Source of the DNA: Zoogloeaceae bacterium
GTDB taxonomy: Bacteria > Pseudomonadota > Gammaproteobacteria > Burkholderiales > Rhodocyclaceae
Direction of reading: 5' to 3'
Length of the DNA stretch: 64,000 nucleotides
Assembly (NCBI GenBank): GCA_024235635.1
Contig: JACKMA010000003.1
Span: 434,001 to 498,000 of the forward strand
Shown here: positions 44,223 to 52,926 of the stretch, in pieces
How the letters are laid out: the number at the start of each line of letters is the position of its first letter
Position numbering within the stretch: position 1 is the stretch's first letter
The notes under the pieces: model-generated
Databases searched by the model: none
What the model was told of the DNA's origin: nothing
Seen by the model: only the letters and a program-made list of their open reading frames with translations
Translations under genes and position numbers: made by a program

Positions 44223-44248
44223 GCTCGCTCCATTGCAATGGAACGAGC
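44223..44248. terminator. Hairpin between convergent genes
   Basis: GCTCG-C-TCCATT-GC-AATGGA-A-CGAGC forms an 11-bp stem with one mismatch and a 2-nt loop. It lies 52 bases after the repeat protein stop and 25 bases before the convergent metallo-hydrolase end. There is no T-run, so termination would need Rho or a folded RNA pause. A second small hairpin (CCGGG/CCCGG) overlaps the repeat protein stop codon and is followed by TTTA. Confidence 0.45.
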
Positions 44249-44272
44249 AGACCGCTGCGGCGCGAGGCTCGC

Positions 44273-45205
44273 TCAGGGCGCACCCGGGGTCAGCCGCTGA
44301 AGATCGTGGGCGACTTCCACCGGACCCTTGAAGTGCTGCCGGATCGAGTCCAGTACCGCTTCGGAATGGGTTTCCACCGCCGGAACGATATGGGCCAGCA
44401 GCAACCGCCCGACGCGGGCCTCGGCTGCCGCACGGCCGATCGCCGCGGGCGGCGAGTGCAGCGTATAGAGCACCGCCGGCGAATCGGGTGGGTCCAGCAC
44501 CACGCTGTTGAACACCAGCAGATCCGCGTCCTGGGCCAATGCGACCAGCGCCGGCAGACCGGCCTCGTCCATGTCGCCGGAGAACACGATCGAGCGACCG
44601 CGATAGTCGATGCGGTACGCCACCGCCGGCGCCTCCCCGTGGTGCCCGCGGACGGCGGTGATCCGCAGTCCATCCTCGTCGAACACGGTGATCGGGGCGG
44701 ATTCCGGTGGGCTCAGCTCGCTGACCGTCAGCTTGAGCGGTGCCGAAAAGTCCGGCAGGTAGGCGAAGGCGCCGCCCGCGCCGAACAACAGCTCGACGAA
44801 GCGCCCGGTCGCCGGGTAGGGGTCCCGGCCGCCGGGGCCGAAGATCCGCACCGGGATCGGCCCCGGGCCGGAGACCGCGGCAGCCTTGAGCAGGCCCGGC
44901 AGGTCGCCGGCGTGATCGGCGTGCAGGTGGGTCAACAGCAGGGTCCGGATTCGCGCCAGCGGAATGTGGGCTTCCCCGGCGCGGGCGAATGCCCCCGGTC
45001 CGGCATCGACGAGGATCCGCGGCACGCCGTCCAGCCGCAACACATGGCTCGACGCCGCGCGGCCGACCGCACCCGGCCCGCCCGAGCCGAGGATCTCCAG
45101 TTCGAGGGGCAGGGGCGGGGCGTCCGACTGGGCGTGCGCGGCCAGCGTCAGGCCGGCGAGGACCGCCAACAGCAGCACGGGGCGGAACAGGGAGCGGAGT
45201 GGCAT
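44273..45205 (-). CDS. Secreted metallo-beta-lactamase-fold hydrolase (RNase Z/ElaC-like group)
   Basis: 310 aa from ATG 45205. Signal peptide (LFRPVLLLAVLAGLTLAAHAQS) followed by the core: LEILGSGGPGAVGRAASSHVL, metal motif THLHADHAGDL, Asp in VFSGDMDEAG and the final histidine in LLLAHIVPAVE. The GSGGPG start and HxHxDH spacing place it with RNase Z-like metallo-hydrolases, but the signal peptide makes tRNA processing impossible. Similar exported enzymes act on small phosphoesters or lactones. It converges with the repeat protein. Confidence 0.85.
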   Translation of the reverse strand: MPLRSLFRPVLLLAVLAGLTLAAHAQSDAPPLPLELEILGSGGPGAVGRAASSHVLRLDGVPRILVDAGPGAFARAGEAHIPLARIRTLLLTHLHADHAGDLPGLLKAAAVSGPGPIPVRIFGPGGRDPYPATGRFVELLFGAGGAFAYLPDFSAPLKLTVSELSPPESAPITVFDEDGLRITAVRGHHGEAPAVAYRIDYRGRSIVFSGDMDEAGLPALVALAQDADLLVFNSVVLDPPDSPAVLYTLHSPPAAIGRAAAEARVGRLLLAHIVPAVETHSEAVLDSIRQHFKGPVEVAHDLQRLTPGAP

Positions 45206-45616
45206 CGAAACGTCCAGAGACAGATCAGGGGCACAGCCGGTAGACCCTGCGCTGCCGGCGGTACTTACAACCTCGGTCGCCCAGCCTGTAAAGGAGCGGC
45301 CCATGCCGACCCCTCGCGACTGCTCCGATCGACGGCGCGCGCCCCAAGAACAGGGTGGAACAGCGATCTATTGTTGAGGACGACGGTCCGCACCTCGGCC
45401 ATTGCTGACGGCCAGGCCGCACCGAATGAGCGGCTTCGATCGTGCCGATACCTGCCGTATGAAGCTCGGCGCGATCGCTACACCGCGAAATGGTATGGTA
45501 ACGGCAAGCCTGGACTCGAGGAGTTCCAGAGGATCATGTCGCGCGCGATCATCTAATGGCCCGACGACAAGATCGCTCGGCTTTTCTCGGAAGAGCACCC
45601 GTAGGCTGAACCGCAC
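45206..45616. other. Gene-poor boundary of the accessory region
   Basis: 411 bases without a convincing gene. On the plus strand an open stretch ends in ...TAKWYGNGKPGLEEFQRI near 45540, which looks protein-like but has no proper start and may be a gene remnant. It also carries one copy of the 22-bp direct repeat (45394). The base composition falls from here on. Confidence 0.4.
45394..45415. repeat. Direct repeat copy 1 (22 bp, partner at 48205)
   Basis: CTCGGCC-A-TTGCTGACGGCCAG matches 21 of 22 positions with the copy at 48205-48226 in the same orientation. The two bracket the ankyrin gene and the IS-split gene. Confidence 0.6.
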
Positions 45617-45985
45617 ATGAGAATTGGCGAAGCGCTTGACGCGATGAGGGACTTACCCGAGTTCTTAGAGGTCGGACTAGATTCCATTCACACCGTCGGA
45701 AACATGGGCAACACTCCGTTGCACATTGCGGCACGTTGGAACGACCCAGAATTGGTTGCCCTGCTTGCAAGCGCAGGTGCTGAAATCAACGCGAGTGGCG
45801 AGGAAGGGACTACTCCATTGCATGCTGCTGCCGAGAATGGTGCCCTTGAGGCGGCAGTTCGCCTACTGGATCTCGGAGCGGACCCTTCGGCCTTGGATGA
45901 TCATGGAATGACGCCGCTATGCACCGCGCGAGTACTAAAATGCCGGGCCTTGGTCGACCTACTTGAAAGAGCAGCTGGACGGTAA
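45617..45985 (+). CDS. Ankyrin-repeat protein
   Basis: 122 aa from ATG 45617. Three ankyrin units can be read: MGNTPLHIAARWNDPELVALL (about 30-62), GTTPLHAAAENGALEAAVRLL (63-95) and a shorter GMTPLCTARVLKCRALVDLL (96-117). Single-domain ankyrin proteins of this size commonly serve as binding partners, including immunity proteins of polymorphic toxins; no toxin is intact nearby. It is less GC-rich than the core genes and looks acquired. Confidence 0.75.
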   Translation: MRIGEALDAMRDLPEFLEVGLDSIHTVGNMGNTPLHIAARWNDPELVALLASAGAEINASGEEGTTPLHAAAENGALEAAVRLLDLGADPSALDDHGMTPLCTARVLKCRALVDLLERAAGR

Positions 45986-46349
45986 CAACCCGCATCGAGT
46001 CTGCGATGGGAACGTTGAGGTGTGTGATCCTCTTGCGGTCGATCCTCGCGTCAATCACCTGTGTATCCCAGACTGAGTGGTTATACCGATACGCCTGGCG
46101 ACGAGAAGTCTGAAATTCGCTGGTTCGTGACTAAATCCGCTCGCTGGAAACTGCTCGCAGGCCTATTGCCGCTATAGCTAGATTTGCTCGCATGCTTTCA
46201 AGTCATCCTCGTCGAAGACGACTTCAGCAACAGCGTACGGCGGCCCGTCTAACCATGACGGATCATCGTGATGGCCGCTGAGGCAGATAGCCACGACGAC
46301 ACGAGTACCAATATCGGTGCATCTGACCTGCCCCCTGTAGCCGTACCAG

Positions 46350-47249
46350 TTATTCGGCAGGAAGCCCGGTTGCGAGGATAGTCGAATTGGGTTTGGCTTG
46401 CGATGCATCGGCAGCATGCTGCCGATGCATCGCGGCGTATTGTGCCGGCGGTATTCGCCCACAGCTGCTGTGAGGCCGGATCTCGTTGTAGTCTTGGCGC
46501 CAGGCGCTGATCGTCTCGCGGGCCTGGGCCAAGGTCTCGAACCAGTGCTCATTCAGACATTCGTCGCGAAACTTCCCATTGAAGCTCTCGATGTAGCCGT
46601 TCTGCATGGGCTTTCCTGGGTCGATCAGAAGGTGGCGCACGCCATGAGCCTGTGCCCATGCGATGAACGCACGGCTGGTGAACTCGGGTCCGTTGTCGGT
46701 TCTGACCGCATGCGGATATCCACCAAACCTCGCCGCCTGATCTAGCACTCGAGTGACGTACTGCCCCGAGATGCTGTGATCGACGGTGATGTCGACACAC
46801 TCGTGACTGAAGCCGTCGGCAACGGTCAGGCACTTGATGCGCCGGGCGTTGCTCAGACTGTCGCTGGCAAAATCCATGCTCCAGACTTCATTGACTGACT
46901 GCGCTAGCTGCAGCGGCACGCGCTCACTGCTCGTGCGCTTTGCCTTGCGTCGCCGCTTCACGGCCAGCTTGGCAGCCTTGTATAGGCGATACACGCGCTT
47001 GTGATTTACCCCAGGGAAATCGGGCCGCAACAGATCGTGGATTCGTCGGTAGCCGAAACGGCGCCGCTGATGAGCGATGTCGACGATCGCGCGGCTGAGT
47101 GCGTCGGCCTCGGCGCTCGGCCGCGGTGCGTTGCGATAACTGTCTCGGGAGAGCCCCACAAGGCGGCAGGCGCGGCGCTCGGATAGATCAAACTGTTCAA
47201 TCATCTTGCCGATCGCTTCGCGTTTCGCCTGTGGGGCTAACGCTTTACC
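46350..47249 (-). CDS. IS407-group transposase OrfB (DDE)
   Basis: About 299 codons in the -1 frame relative to orfA, with no proper start of its own, so it is made as the OrfAB frameshift product. The integrase core has Asp in WSMDFASDSL, Asp in VRTDNGPEF and Glu in NGYIESFNGKFRDECL, giving the DDE triad with the 35-residue spacing of IS3 elements. An HTH-like region (ERRACRLVGLSRDSYR) precedes it. No stop or frameshift interrupts it, so it should be active. Confidence 0.93.
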   Translation of the reverse strand, partial: GKALAPQAKREAIGKMIEQFDLSERRACRLVGLSRDSYRNAPRPSAEADALSRAIVDIAHQRRRFGYRRIHDLLRPDFPGVNHKRVYRLYKAAKLAVKRRRKAKRTSSERVPLQLAQSVNEVWSMDFASDSLSNARRIKCLTVADGFSHECVDITVDHSISGQYVTRVLDQAARFGGYPHAVRTDNGPEFTSRAFIAWAQAHGVRHLLIDPGKPMQNGYIESFNGKFRDECLNEHWFETLAQARETISAWRQDYNEIRPHSSCGRIPPAQYAAMHRQHAADASQAKPNSTILATGLPAE

Positions 47250-47503
47250 CCGAAAACGCCCTTCAGCGCGTGGATGTCCAGGTGCGCTTCGGCAAGCAGC
47301 TTCTTGAGCTTGGCGTTCTCGCTTTCCAGTTCCTTGAGCCGCTTCGCGTCCGGCACGTCCATCCCGCCGAACTTCGCCCGCCACTTGTAGAAGGTGGCGT
47401 CGCTGAAGCCCCCGCTACGGCATAGCTCCTTGATCGGCACTCCGGCATCTGCCTGCTTCAGGAAGCCGATGATCTGCTCTTCGGTGAATCTGCTCTTTCT
47501 CAT
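47237..47503 (-). CDS. IS407-group transposase OrfA
   Basis: 88 aa from ATG 47503 (MRKSRFTEEQIIGFLKQ). The helix-turn-helix (PIKELCRSGGFSDATFYKW) binds the IS ends and the leucine zipper (RLKELESENAKLKKLLAEA) dimerises it. It overlaps the OrfB frame by about 13 bases near its end. Upstream ATGs at 47512 and 47536 are also in frame. Confidence 0.93.
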   Translation of the reverse strand: MRKSRFTEEQIIGFLKQADAGVPIKELCRSGGFSDATFYKWRAKFGGMDVPDAKRLKELESENAKLKKLLAEAHLDIHALKGVFGVKR

Positions 47504-48204
47504 GCCCGTCATTCTCCATGGTTTGACGGACTCCACTACCTTTCACGTGGTACGGCAGGAGGGGGGCAGGTCAGGGGGCAGGTCACATCGCCAGCGCCGT
47601 TCTCCGCAAGAGAATTCAGTCCCGATCTCGAATTTTGCGTGTTCCACGGAAGGTCCCAGTGCGTCTTGCCGTCGATTATGATTGCCTAGAGCGACAGCGA
47701 ACCCATAGTGCCGATGACACTACATGCGCTCGGCGACGAACAGCATAGCGTAACGCCCTTCCGTATATGGTCCGCAAGCGGGGCGAAGAAGCCGCTCATC
47801 CCACGGGGCCAGGTGCGGGTCCTCGGCCTGAGCAGACGGTAGGCTTGGCGAAGCTGATCGCCGGCAATCCTGCCGACACCTGCCGCACGACGCAGGGAGG
47901 CAGCTTGCGAATCATGAATCATGTGTCGAGCAGGACAGAGCGGCCGCAGACGAGGCGCCAGAAGGGACCTGACCCCACTGATTTTGATCAAGCATCAAGC
48001 AGGCAAGCCCGCCACCGCCTCCCCCTCGCCGGAGCAATGTACTTCCGCGCCAAACGCACCGAACTCGGCCCGTCGAGCATCGCAATTTCAGCGCCGTGGC
48101 TGCAGGAAGCCTGCCCGAGCCACAATGGCGGACCATCGGTCGGTGGTCGAGCGCCACGTTTGAGATTGAAATCGTCACGCGGCGCATGGTGTGAATGGGA
48201 ACTT

Positions 48205-48226
48205 CTCGGCCTTTGCTGACGGCCAG
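48205..48226. repeat. Direct repeat copy 2 (22 bp, partner at 45394)
   Basis: CTCGGCC-T-TTGCTGACGGCCAG; one mismatch (A/T) from the copy at 45394. Same orientation, 2.8 kb apart. Confidence 0.6.
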
Positions 48227-48578
48227 CACCCGAGACACGACCGGCTGGTGCGCGATCCCCAAGCCGCCACCGGCGAGAGGCTTGCATGCTACAAAGAAGG
48301 ACCTGACCCCTTGCTTCCCCTTGCTTCCTTGACCGCCTGCTGTCGCATCACCTGCACGGTGTGATGATCGAAGGCACGACCGTCCGAAGCTCGTTTGCAT
48401 TTCATGGGCGATATTATCGCCTACATGACTCTACTTTCGGGAAAGTTGGTAGCATCAAATCCATTCGAAATGCGTTGCATTGGCTTGCAATACGGGGCCA
48501 CCTAGAGTACACAGAAATAATAAACCGCGTGCGCACGATTTTGCTGGCGCCAGTAGCACTGCTTCACAAAACCCTATT

Positions 48579-48593
48579 TTGGCAAACTGCCAA
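48579..48593. promoter_or_regulatory. Inverted repeat just upstream of the STAND gene
   Basis: TTGGCA-AAC-TGCCAA is a perfect 6-bp dyad ending 31 bases before the start codon, in AT-rich DNA. It could be an operator. No promoter pair was assigned. Confidence 0.4.
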
Positions 48594-48624
48594 CAAAAAA
48601 ATTACCAAGCCAATCACGCCAAGA

Positions 48625-51600
48625 ATGCTAAGAATACTTCACCTCTCCGACCTTCATTTTGACATCGACCACGTACGCGACCAGGAAATACTTCTAAAAG
48701 CATTGTTTAGCGACATCGAATTATCGGTAGAGAAAAGCGGGCCTTTTGATATTGTTATATTCTCGGGCGATTTAATACTTAAAGGCGCATATAGCGGCGA
48801 TAACAAAGAAGGGGTCGTGAAGAATTTCTTGCTGCCATTAATGGAAAAGTCAGGCTCCACTCCCGACAGCTTAGTAATGGTCCCTGGCAATCACGACATT
48901 GCGCTGAGGGAACAAGCCAACCTCCTCACTCAAGCAAGAAGATCTCTATCCTCTGAAGAGGATGTTGGACGATATCTGGATGACGCCATTAAGGCATCGC
49001 TACAAACGGGGCTAGAAGGATTTAACTCTATTGTTGAGCGCCTTGGATCAGAAACCTCACTTGTACTTTCCAACAATCATTACCGTGCCTACATATTTAC
49101 CTTTAAGGATATAAGAATCGGCGTCGCAGCGATGAATTCTGCATGGACCGCCACGGGCGCGCCAAATGATGGAGACTATGGAAGGCTTCGTCTTGGCAGA
49201 AAACAACTAGACGAATTAGCTCAAGCACTCGAAGGATCAGATCTAAGGCTTGCCGTTTCGCACCACCCGATTTCTTGGTTAACGCCCAAGGATGCGCAGA
49301 ACCTTCAACGCCAACTCCTTATACACTTTGACGCATTCTTTCATGGTCACAATCACGAACCATACGGGCAAGCAACAATGGGGAGTGGATCTGGTCACCT
49401 CATTTCGAACGCAGGCTGCCTATATCAACACAGGGATTATTTCAACGGCTACAATGAAATTAATTACAATCATGAGATGAAGTGTTGGCGCGTAAAGGCG
49501 CGCGAATACTATGAAACACGTCAGACCTTCGACATTGCGCCCCGATTCTCTAACAATGGTGAGGCGACATTCTCGACCCTTCAAAACCATGCGTCAGGCG
49601 CAGCCCCAAACCTTCCAACCGACGGGTTCATTGACGCCGTAAACACCACGATCAATTCACGATTGTTACCGGCTCACGTTTCAGATGTGGCTCCAAAGAA
49701 GCTGAAATCAATCTTTGTCGAGCCACTCCTAAGTGAAGTATCACAGCACAAGTTAGACGCGGCGGAAAGGCCAAAGAACTTTCGTCTTTACGTTTCTCTC
49801 GCAGACATTCTGAAGAGCAGAGAAGATGCAATTTTTCTTGGCGGCAGAGACATTGGAAAGACGACTCTGCTGCATCGAATTTGCCAGCTTTCGCTCGAGC
49901 TTTCGATATCGGAATTGCCCGCCTTTTGCTCCTATGTCGATCTTGCAATTGCGGGCGCGACTCAAGCCGCATTGATTGAAGCAGTTGTAACGTTTGGAGG
50001 AGGCGAGTACAGAAAGGGCGAGATTATATCAATTCTTACCAGAGGCGAGATGGCAGTTTGCTTCGACAATGTTGATGGGCTTAACAGTAAGCAATATGCT
50101 GCCGTAAAAGACTTCTGCATGCGCTTTCCACGCTGCAGGTATTTTTTTACGATGCTGGAGGACATCGAGTTCTCTCTGTCACCCTCGCAAGTCCCTAGAG
50201 CGACCCCAAAGTCTAACGTATACTATTTTCATCCGTTTGGCCGTCGCGAGACGCGCCTCCTAACGCAAAACTGGTTTGGTGAATCCTCCGATGAATGCAG
50301 CAAGCGGGTTGACGACATTCTTTCTCTCCTTGGCCGACTCAATGTTCCTCGATCGCCATTTCTTATTTCCGCGCTACTCTGGATTCAGGAGAAAGGAACA
50401 CAGTTTGCCCCTGTCAATCAGGCTGAGATACTTGACGCACTGATTGATGGGGTAATGGAGAAGTTGTCCGAAACCAAGGATCGATCTCGTATAGACTCCA
50501 CAATTAAGCGTCACTACCTTGCCGCCCTCGCTGAGCATCTTCACGATATCGGAACAAAGAGAATCGCAATTGTTGACCTTGAGAAATTCACTGTCGAGTA
50601 CTTTTCTTCGAGGGGGTTAAACGCTTCAACTGCAGTATTTCTTGGAGAGCTCCGCGGAAAGGGCATATTGCTTGAAGTGGGCAACGAAGTAGTGTTTATG
50701 TTCGATGCCATTAGGGCATTTTTTCTTTCAGCTCGCCTACATGAGAATGAAGAACTGTTGGATAGAGCGCTCTCAAAGGAGCACTTTCTTCAGTTTGGCG
50801 AGGAGCTCGATTACTACACGGGACGCCATCGAGACCAGTCAAAAGTTCTTCGTCGCGCCCTAAAAATTGTTGGCGAGTTTTTGAATGAGGCCGATCTCGA
50901 AATTGATCTGGCTGATTTTGACAGCATTCGAATTGGCCGTTTATCTACGATCGGAGATATCGAGAATCAACGGCACCTTCGCGATGCTACGTTGAATGCA
51001 CCGTCATCTGACCAGCGCGAAGCCTTACTTGAGTCTGCTGACGAACACTTTCGATGCCGGCCCGTTCGGGAATCGAGCGGGCATGGAGAGAACTCAGCGG
51101 TCGGGCGTTTTATGGAAGCATTGCAGGTCGCGTCAGCCATCTTGCGAAACTCGGAACTTGTGCGAGACGTTGATTTGAAGGAGGCCGCATACGACGAACT
51201 TGCGCGTGGATGGTGCCGCATCCTGATTCGCATCATGGCGATATTTGAGAATGAAGAAGATGACGAAGTGATTCAAAGGATTGATAACAAGAAAGGCGAT
51301 CCGGTCGTAAAAATTTTAGAGGGAATGTTACCCACAGACAAGCCAGGAATGGCGCCGTATCTGAAGAAGCTTATCATTCCTAATGTAGTGATTTCGATTG
51401 CGCTTGAATCTATTGGAACTCCGAAGCTACAGCGGACGATTGAGCGGCATGCGGATCGCGCTATGAGTACTGTTGAGAAGGTATTCGATTGTTTCGTTAT
51501 GTCAGACCTTCGATTTACCGATTGGCCTCATCGTTTGGATATGCTTCTGCGTGAGTTTCACAAGAATCGATTTGTCAGTGAGTTGATTTTTTCAAAGCTT

Positions 51601-51771
51601 TTCCAGCTTTTTATGCTGGGTCGCTTGAGGAGCACTGAAGAGCAAAGAGTTAAGGGGCTCATGGCTGAGGCACTTACATTTGTAATCGGTGAAAGCAGAT
51701 CGCACCAAAAATCTAGAGTTAAAGGGAATTTTATCAATAGGCTTGAGAAGAAGCGCTTGGCACCCCGTTAG
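48625..51771 (+). CDS. Metallophosphoesterase-STAND NTPase, candidate anti-phage sensor
   Basis: 1048 aa from ATG 48625, which puts the phosphoesterase start (MLRILHLSDLHFD) at the N-terminus. Residues 1-300 have all calcineurin-like motifs: DLH (Asp9, His11), GD (Asp49), GNHD (88-91), SHHP (His213) and HGHNH (240-244). Then comes a STAND-type NTPase: Walker A GGRDIGKTT (406-414) and Walker B AVCFDNVDGL (477-486), followed by helical regions with a winged-helix look and a long C-terminal sensor-like part (700-1048) with no recognised repeat. Such effector-plus-STAND proteins sense phage components and then switch on the effector. It is AT-rich against its neighbours and has no partner gene. 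Confidence 0.85.
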   Translation: MLRILHLSDLHFDIDHVRDQEILLKALFSDIELSVEKSGPFDIVIFSGDLILKGAYSGDNKEGVVKNFLLPLMEKSGSTPDSLVMVPGNHDIALREQANLLTQARRSLSSEEDVGRYLDDAIKASLQTGLEGFNSIVERLGSETSLVLSNNHYRAYIFTFKDIRIGVAAMNSAWTATGAPNDGDYGRLRLGRKQLDELAQALEGSDLRLAVSHHPISWLTPKDAQNLQRQLLIHFDAFFHGHNHEPYGQATMGSGSGHLISNAGCLYQHRDYFNGYNEINYNHEMKCWRVKAREYYETRQTFDIAPRFSNNGEATFSTLQNHASGAAPNLPTDGFIDAVNTTINSRLLPAHVSDVAPKKLKSIFVEPLLSEVSQHKLDAAERPKNFRLYVSLADILKSREDAIFLGGRDIGKTTLLHRICQLSLELSISELPAFCSYVDLAIAGATQAALIEAVVTFGGGEYRKGEIISILTRGEMAVCFDNVDGLNSKQYAAVKDFCMRFPRCRYFFTMLEDIEFSLSPSQVPRATPKSNVYYFHPFGRRETRLLTQNWFGESSDECSKRVDDILSLLGRLNVPRSPFLISALLWIQEKGTQFAPVNQAEILDALIDGVMEKLSETKDRSRIDSTIKRHYLAALAEHLHDIGTKRIAIVDLEKFTVEYFSSRGLNASTAVFLGELRGKGILLEVGNEVVFMFDAIRAFFLSARLHENEELLDRALSKEHFLQFGEELDYYTGRHRDQSKVLRRALKIVGEFLNEADLEIDLADFDSIRIGRLSTIGDIENQRHLRDATLNAPSSDQREALLESADEHFRCRPVRESSGHGENSAVGRFMEALQVASAILRNSELVRDVDLKEAAYDELARGWCRILIRIMAIFENEEDDEVIQRIDNKKGDPVVKILEGMLPTDKPGMAPYLKKLIIPNVVISIALESIGTPKLQRTIERHADRAMSTVEKVFDCFVMSDLRFTDWPHRLDMLLREFHKNRFVSELIFSKLFQLFMLGRLRSTEEQRVKGLMAEALTFVIGESRSHQKSRVKGNFINRLEKKRLAPR

Positions 51772-52267
51772 CGAAACGAGGTTCAGATTTTGATGATAGG
51801 GGTTAGGGAAGCGCTGAAGTAATGGCTGTTACGCTGAGCTTCGGCGAGTCCGTGCGCGGAGATGGGTGCACCCATAAGGCCCTCTCGTGCGAGGCCAAGG
51901 GTCAGGACAAAAAAGTTTGCATCCGAACCAGGTGATCAGCGGCTGGTTTTCGATTCAACTTCGGCCCGCCGCCGCAGTACATACGGCCGGCAGCAACGGC
52001 CGAGCACCAGCCATCCCGCAAATCTGGCCTCGCCCGATCGTCTTTGCCCCAGGGCCGCCTGCGGCAGATAGCCGACGACCGCGTCATGGTGATGACACGG
52101 GTTAAATGAAGGCAATGCACGTAATCGCTTGCCGAGCTGCATTGCGCGAACGCTGCGTTTCAAGACCCTGTGATTCCCGAACCATCGTCAACCACACGGC
52201 CGGCGCCCCCAGCACGTCGTCGAGCCGATGCTAGGATAAGGACTCCGATTGGTTTGCGGGGGGCGAG
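51772..52267. other. Gene-free stretch after the STAND gene
   Basis: 496 bases without a convincing gene. Composition returns from AT-rich to GC-rich by about 51950, marking the right edge of the acquired segment. No terminator with a T-tract was found after the STAND stop. Confidence 0.5.
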
Positions 52268-52762
52268 GTGACACCGGCGCAGCGCTTTTTCGGGGTTCGC
52301 GTGTTTCCGTGGATCATCCTCGCGGTCGGCGCACTGTGCATCTGGATCGGCGTCGATCAGACGGTCAAGGCCTATCAGAGCCTGGAATGGCCCGAGGCGC
52401 CGGGCGAAATCCTGACGTCTGGCGTGCGCTCGGAAAGCAGCGGTTCGCGCTCGTCGACGACCTACCATGCGGCGGTCGGCTACCGCTATGAGGTGGACGG
52501 GCGCTGGCTCGAAGGCGAGCGCATCTCCTACGGCGAATACGGCACCGGCGACTACGACCGGGCCGTCTCGATCGCCGCGCAATATCCGGTCGGCGCGCGC
52601 GTCACGGTCTATTTTCGACCCGAGGACGTGAGCGAGTGCGTGCTCGAGCCCGGCGGCCAGGGCGTCCCGTGGTTCTTTCTCGGGATGGGTTCGATGTTCG
52701 CGCTGGCGGGTGGGTTGATGGCGAAGTTCTTTCCGCGCATGTTCCCGAAACAATCGGGCTGA
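52268..52762 (+). CDS. DUF3592 membrane protein
   Basis: 164 aa from GTG 52268, preceded by a G-rich run. Two transmembrane helices: FPWIILAVGALCIWIGVDQT near the start and WFFLGMGSMFALAGGLMAKF near the end. The soluble loop between has the DUF3592 pattern WPEAPGEILTSGVRSE, VGYRYEVDGRWLEGERISYG and YPVGARVTVYFRPEDVSECVLEPG. Family function unknown; usually an inner-membrane protein. It stands alone. Confidence 0.85.
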   Translation: MTPAQRFFGVRVFPWIILAVGALCIWIGVDQTVKAYQSLEWPEAPGEILTSGVRSESSGSRSSTTYHAAVGYRYEVDGRWLEGERISYGEYGTGDYDRAVSIAAQYPVGARVTVYFRPEDVSECVLEPGGQGVPWFFLGMGSMFALAGGLMAKFFPRMFPKQSG

Positions 52763-52926
52763 AGCATTGCTGCGCACGCTCGGCCGGCGTTCGCCGCCGC
52801 GCGCGGTCGTTCGGCGGCAGGAATTCGGGCAATCGGCCTCTCGGCCACGGACTTGCCATCCGGCGACGTTGGCCATGCCCTGCCGGAACCGCCGCCCGGG
52901 CATGTCGCTACGGCAAGTCCCAGCGC

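Larger units (their letters stand above)
46324..47585 (-). mobile_element. IS3-family insertion sequence, IS407 group
   Basis: 1262 bp. Both ends carry the inverted repeat starting TGACCTGCCCCC, then GCCGTACCA a few bases in. It is flanked by a 4-bp direct repeat, CATC at 46320-46323 and 47586-47589, the duplication size of the IS407 group. The right end carries the 12-bp terminal motif twice in tandem (47562-47573 and 47574-47585). It holds orfA and orfB, both apparently intact, on the minus strand, with a -1 frameshift arrangement. It interrupts a small conserved gene. Confidence 0.93.
46178..47647 (-). pseudogene. Small conserved protein gene split by IS insertion
   Basis: Removing the IS (46324-47585) and one copy of the CATC target duplication rejoins one open frame, GTG 47647 down to TAG 46178, coding 67 aa. 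It starts MEHAKFEIGTEFSCGERR and continues through WRCTDIGTRVVVAICL and DPSWLDGPPYAVAEVVFDED. This sequence pattern (WRCTD-GTR-V-AI, DPSW-GPPYAVAE-VFDE) is that of a recurrent family of small uncharacterised bacterial proteins. The join is exact and in frame, with no other lesion, so the insertion is recent. The function is unknown. Confidence 0.85.
47648..48624. other. Gene-free stretch between IS flank and STAND gene
   Basis: About 980 bases with no convincing gene. It contains two copies of GGACCTGACCCC (47965 and 48299), the second of the 22-bp direct repeats (48205), and shifts from GC-rich to clearly AT-rich near 48400. The frame that precedes the STAND start (from 48361) is open but not protein-like. 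Confidence 0.5.

Noticed and set aside
48361..48624. Longer start for the STAND gene
   Set aside because: The extra 88 codons are not protein-like and would place unrelated sequence ahead of the canonical phosphoesterase N-terminus.
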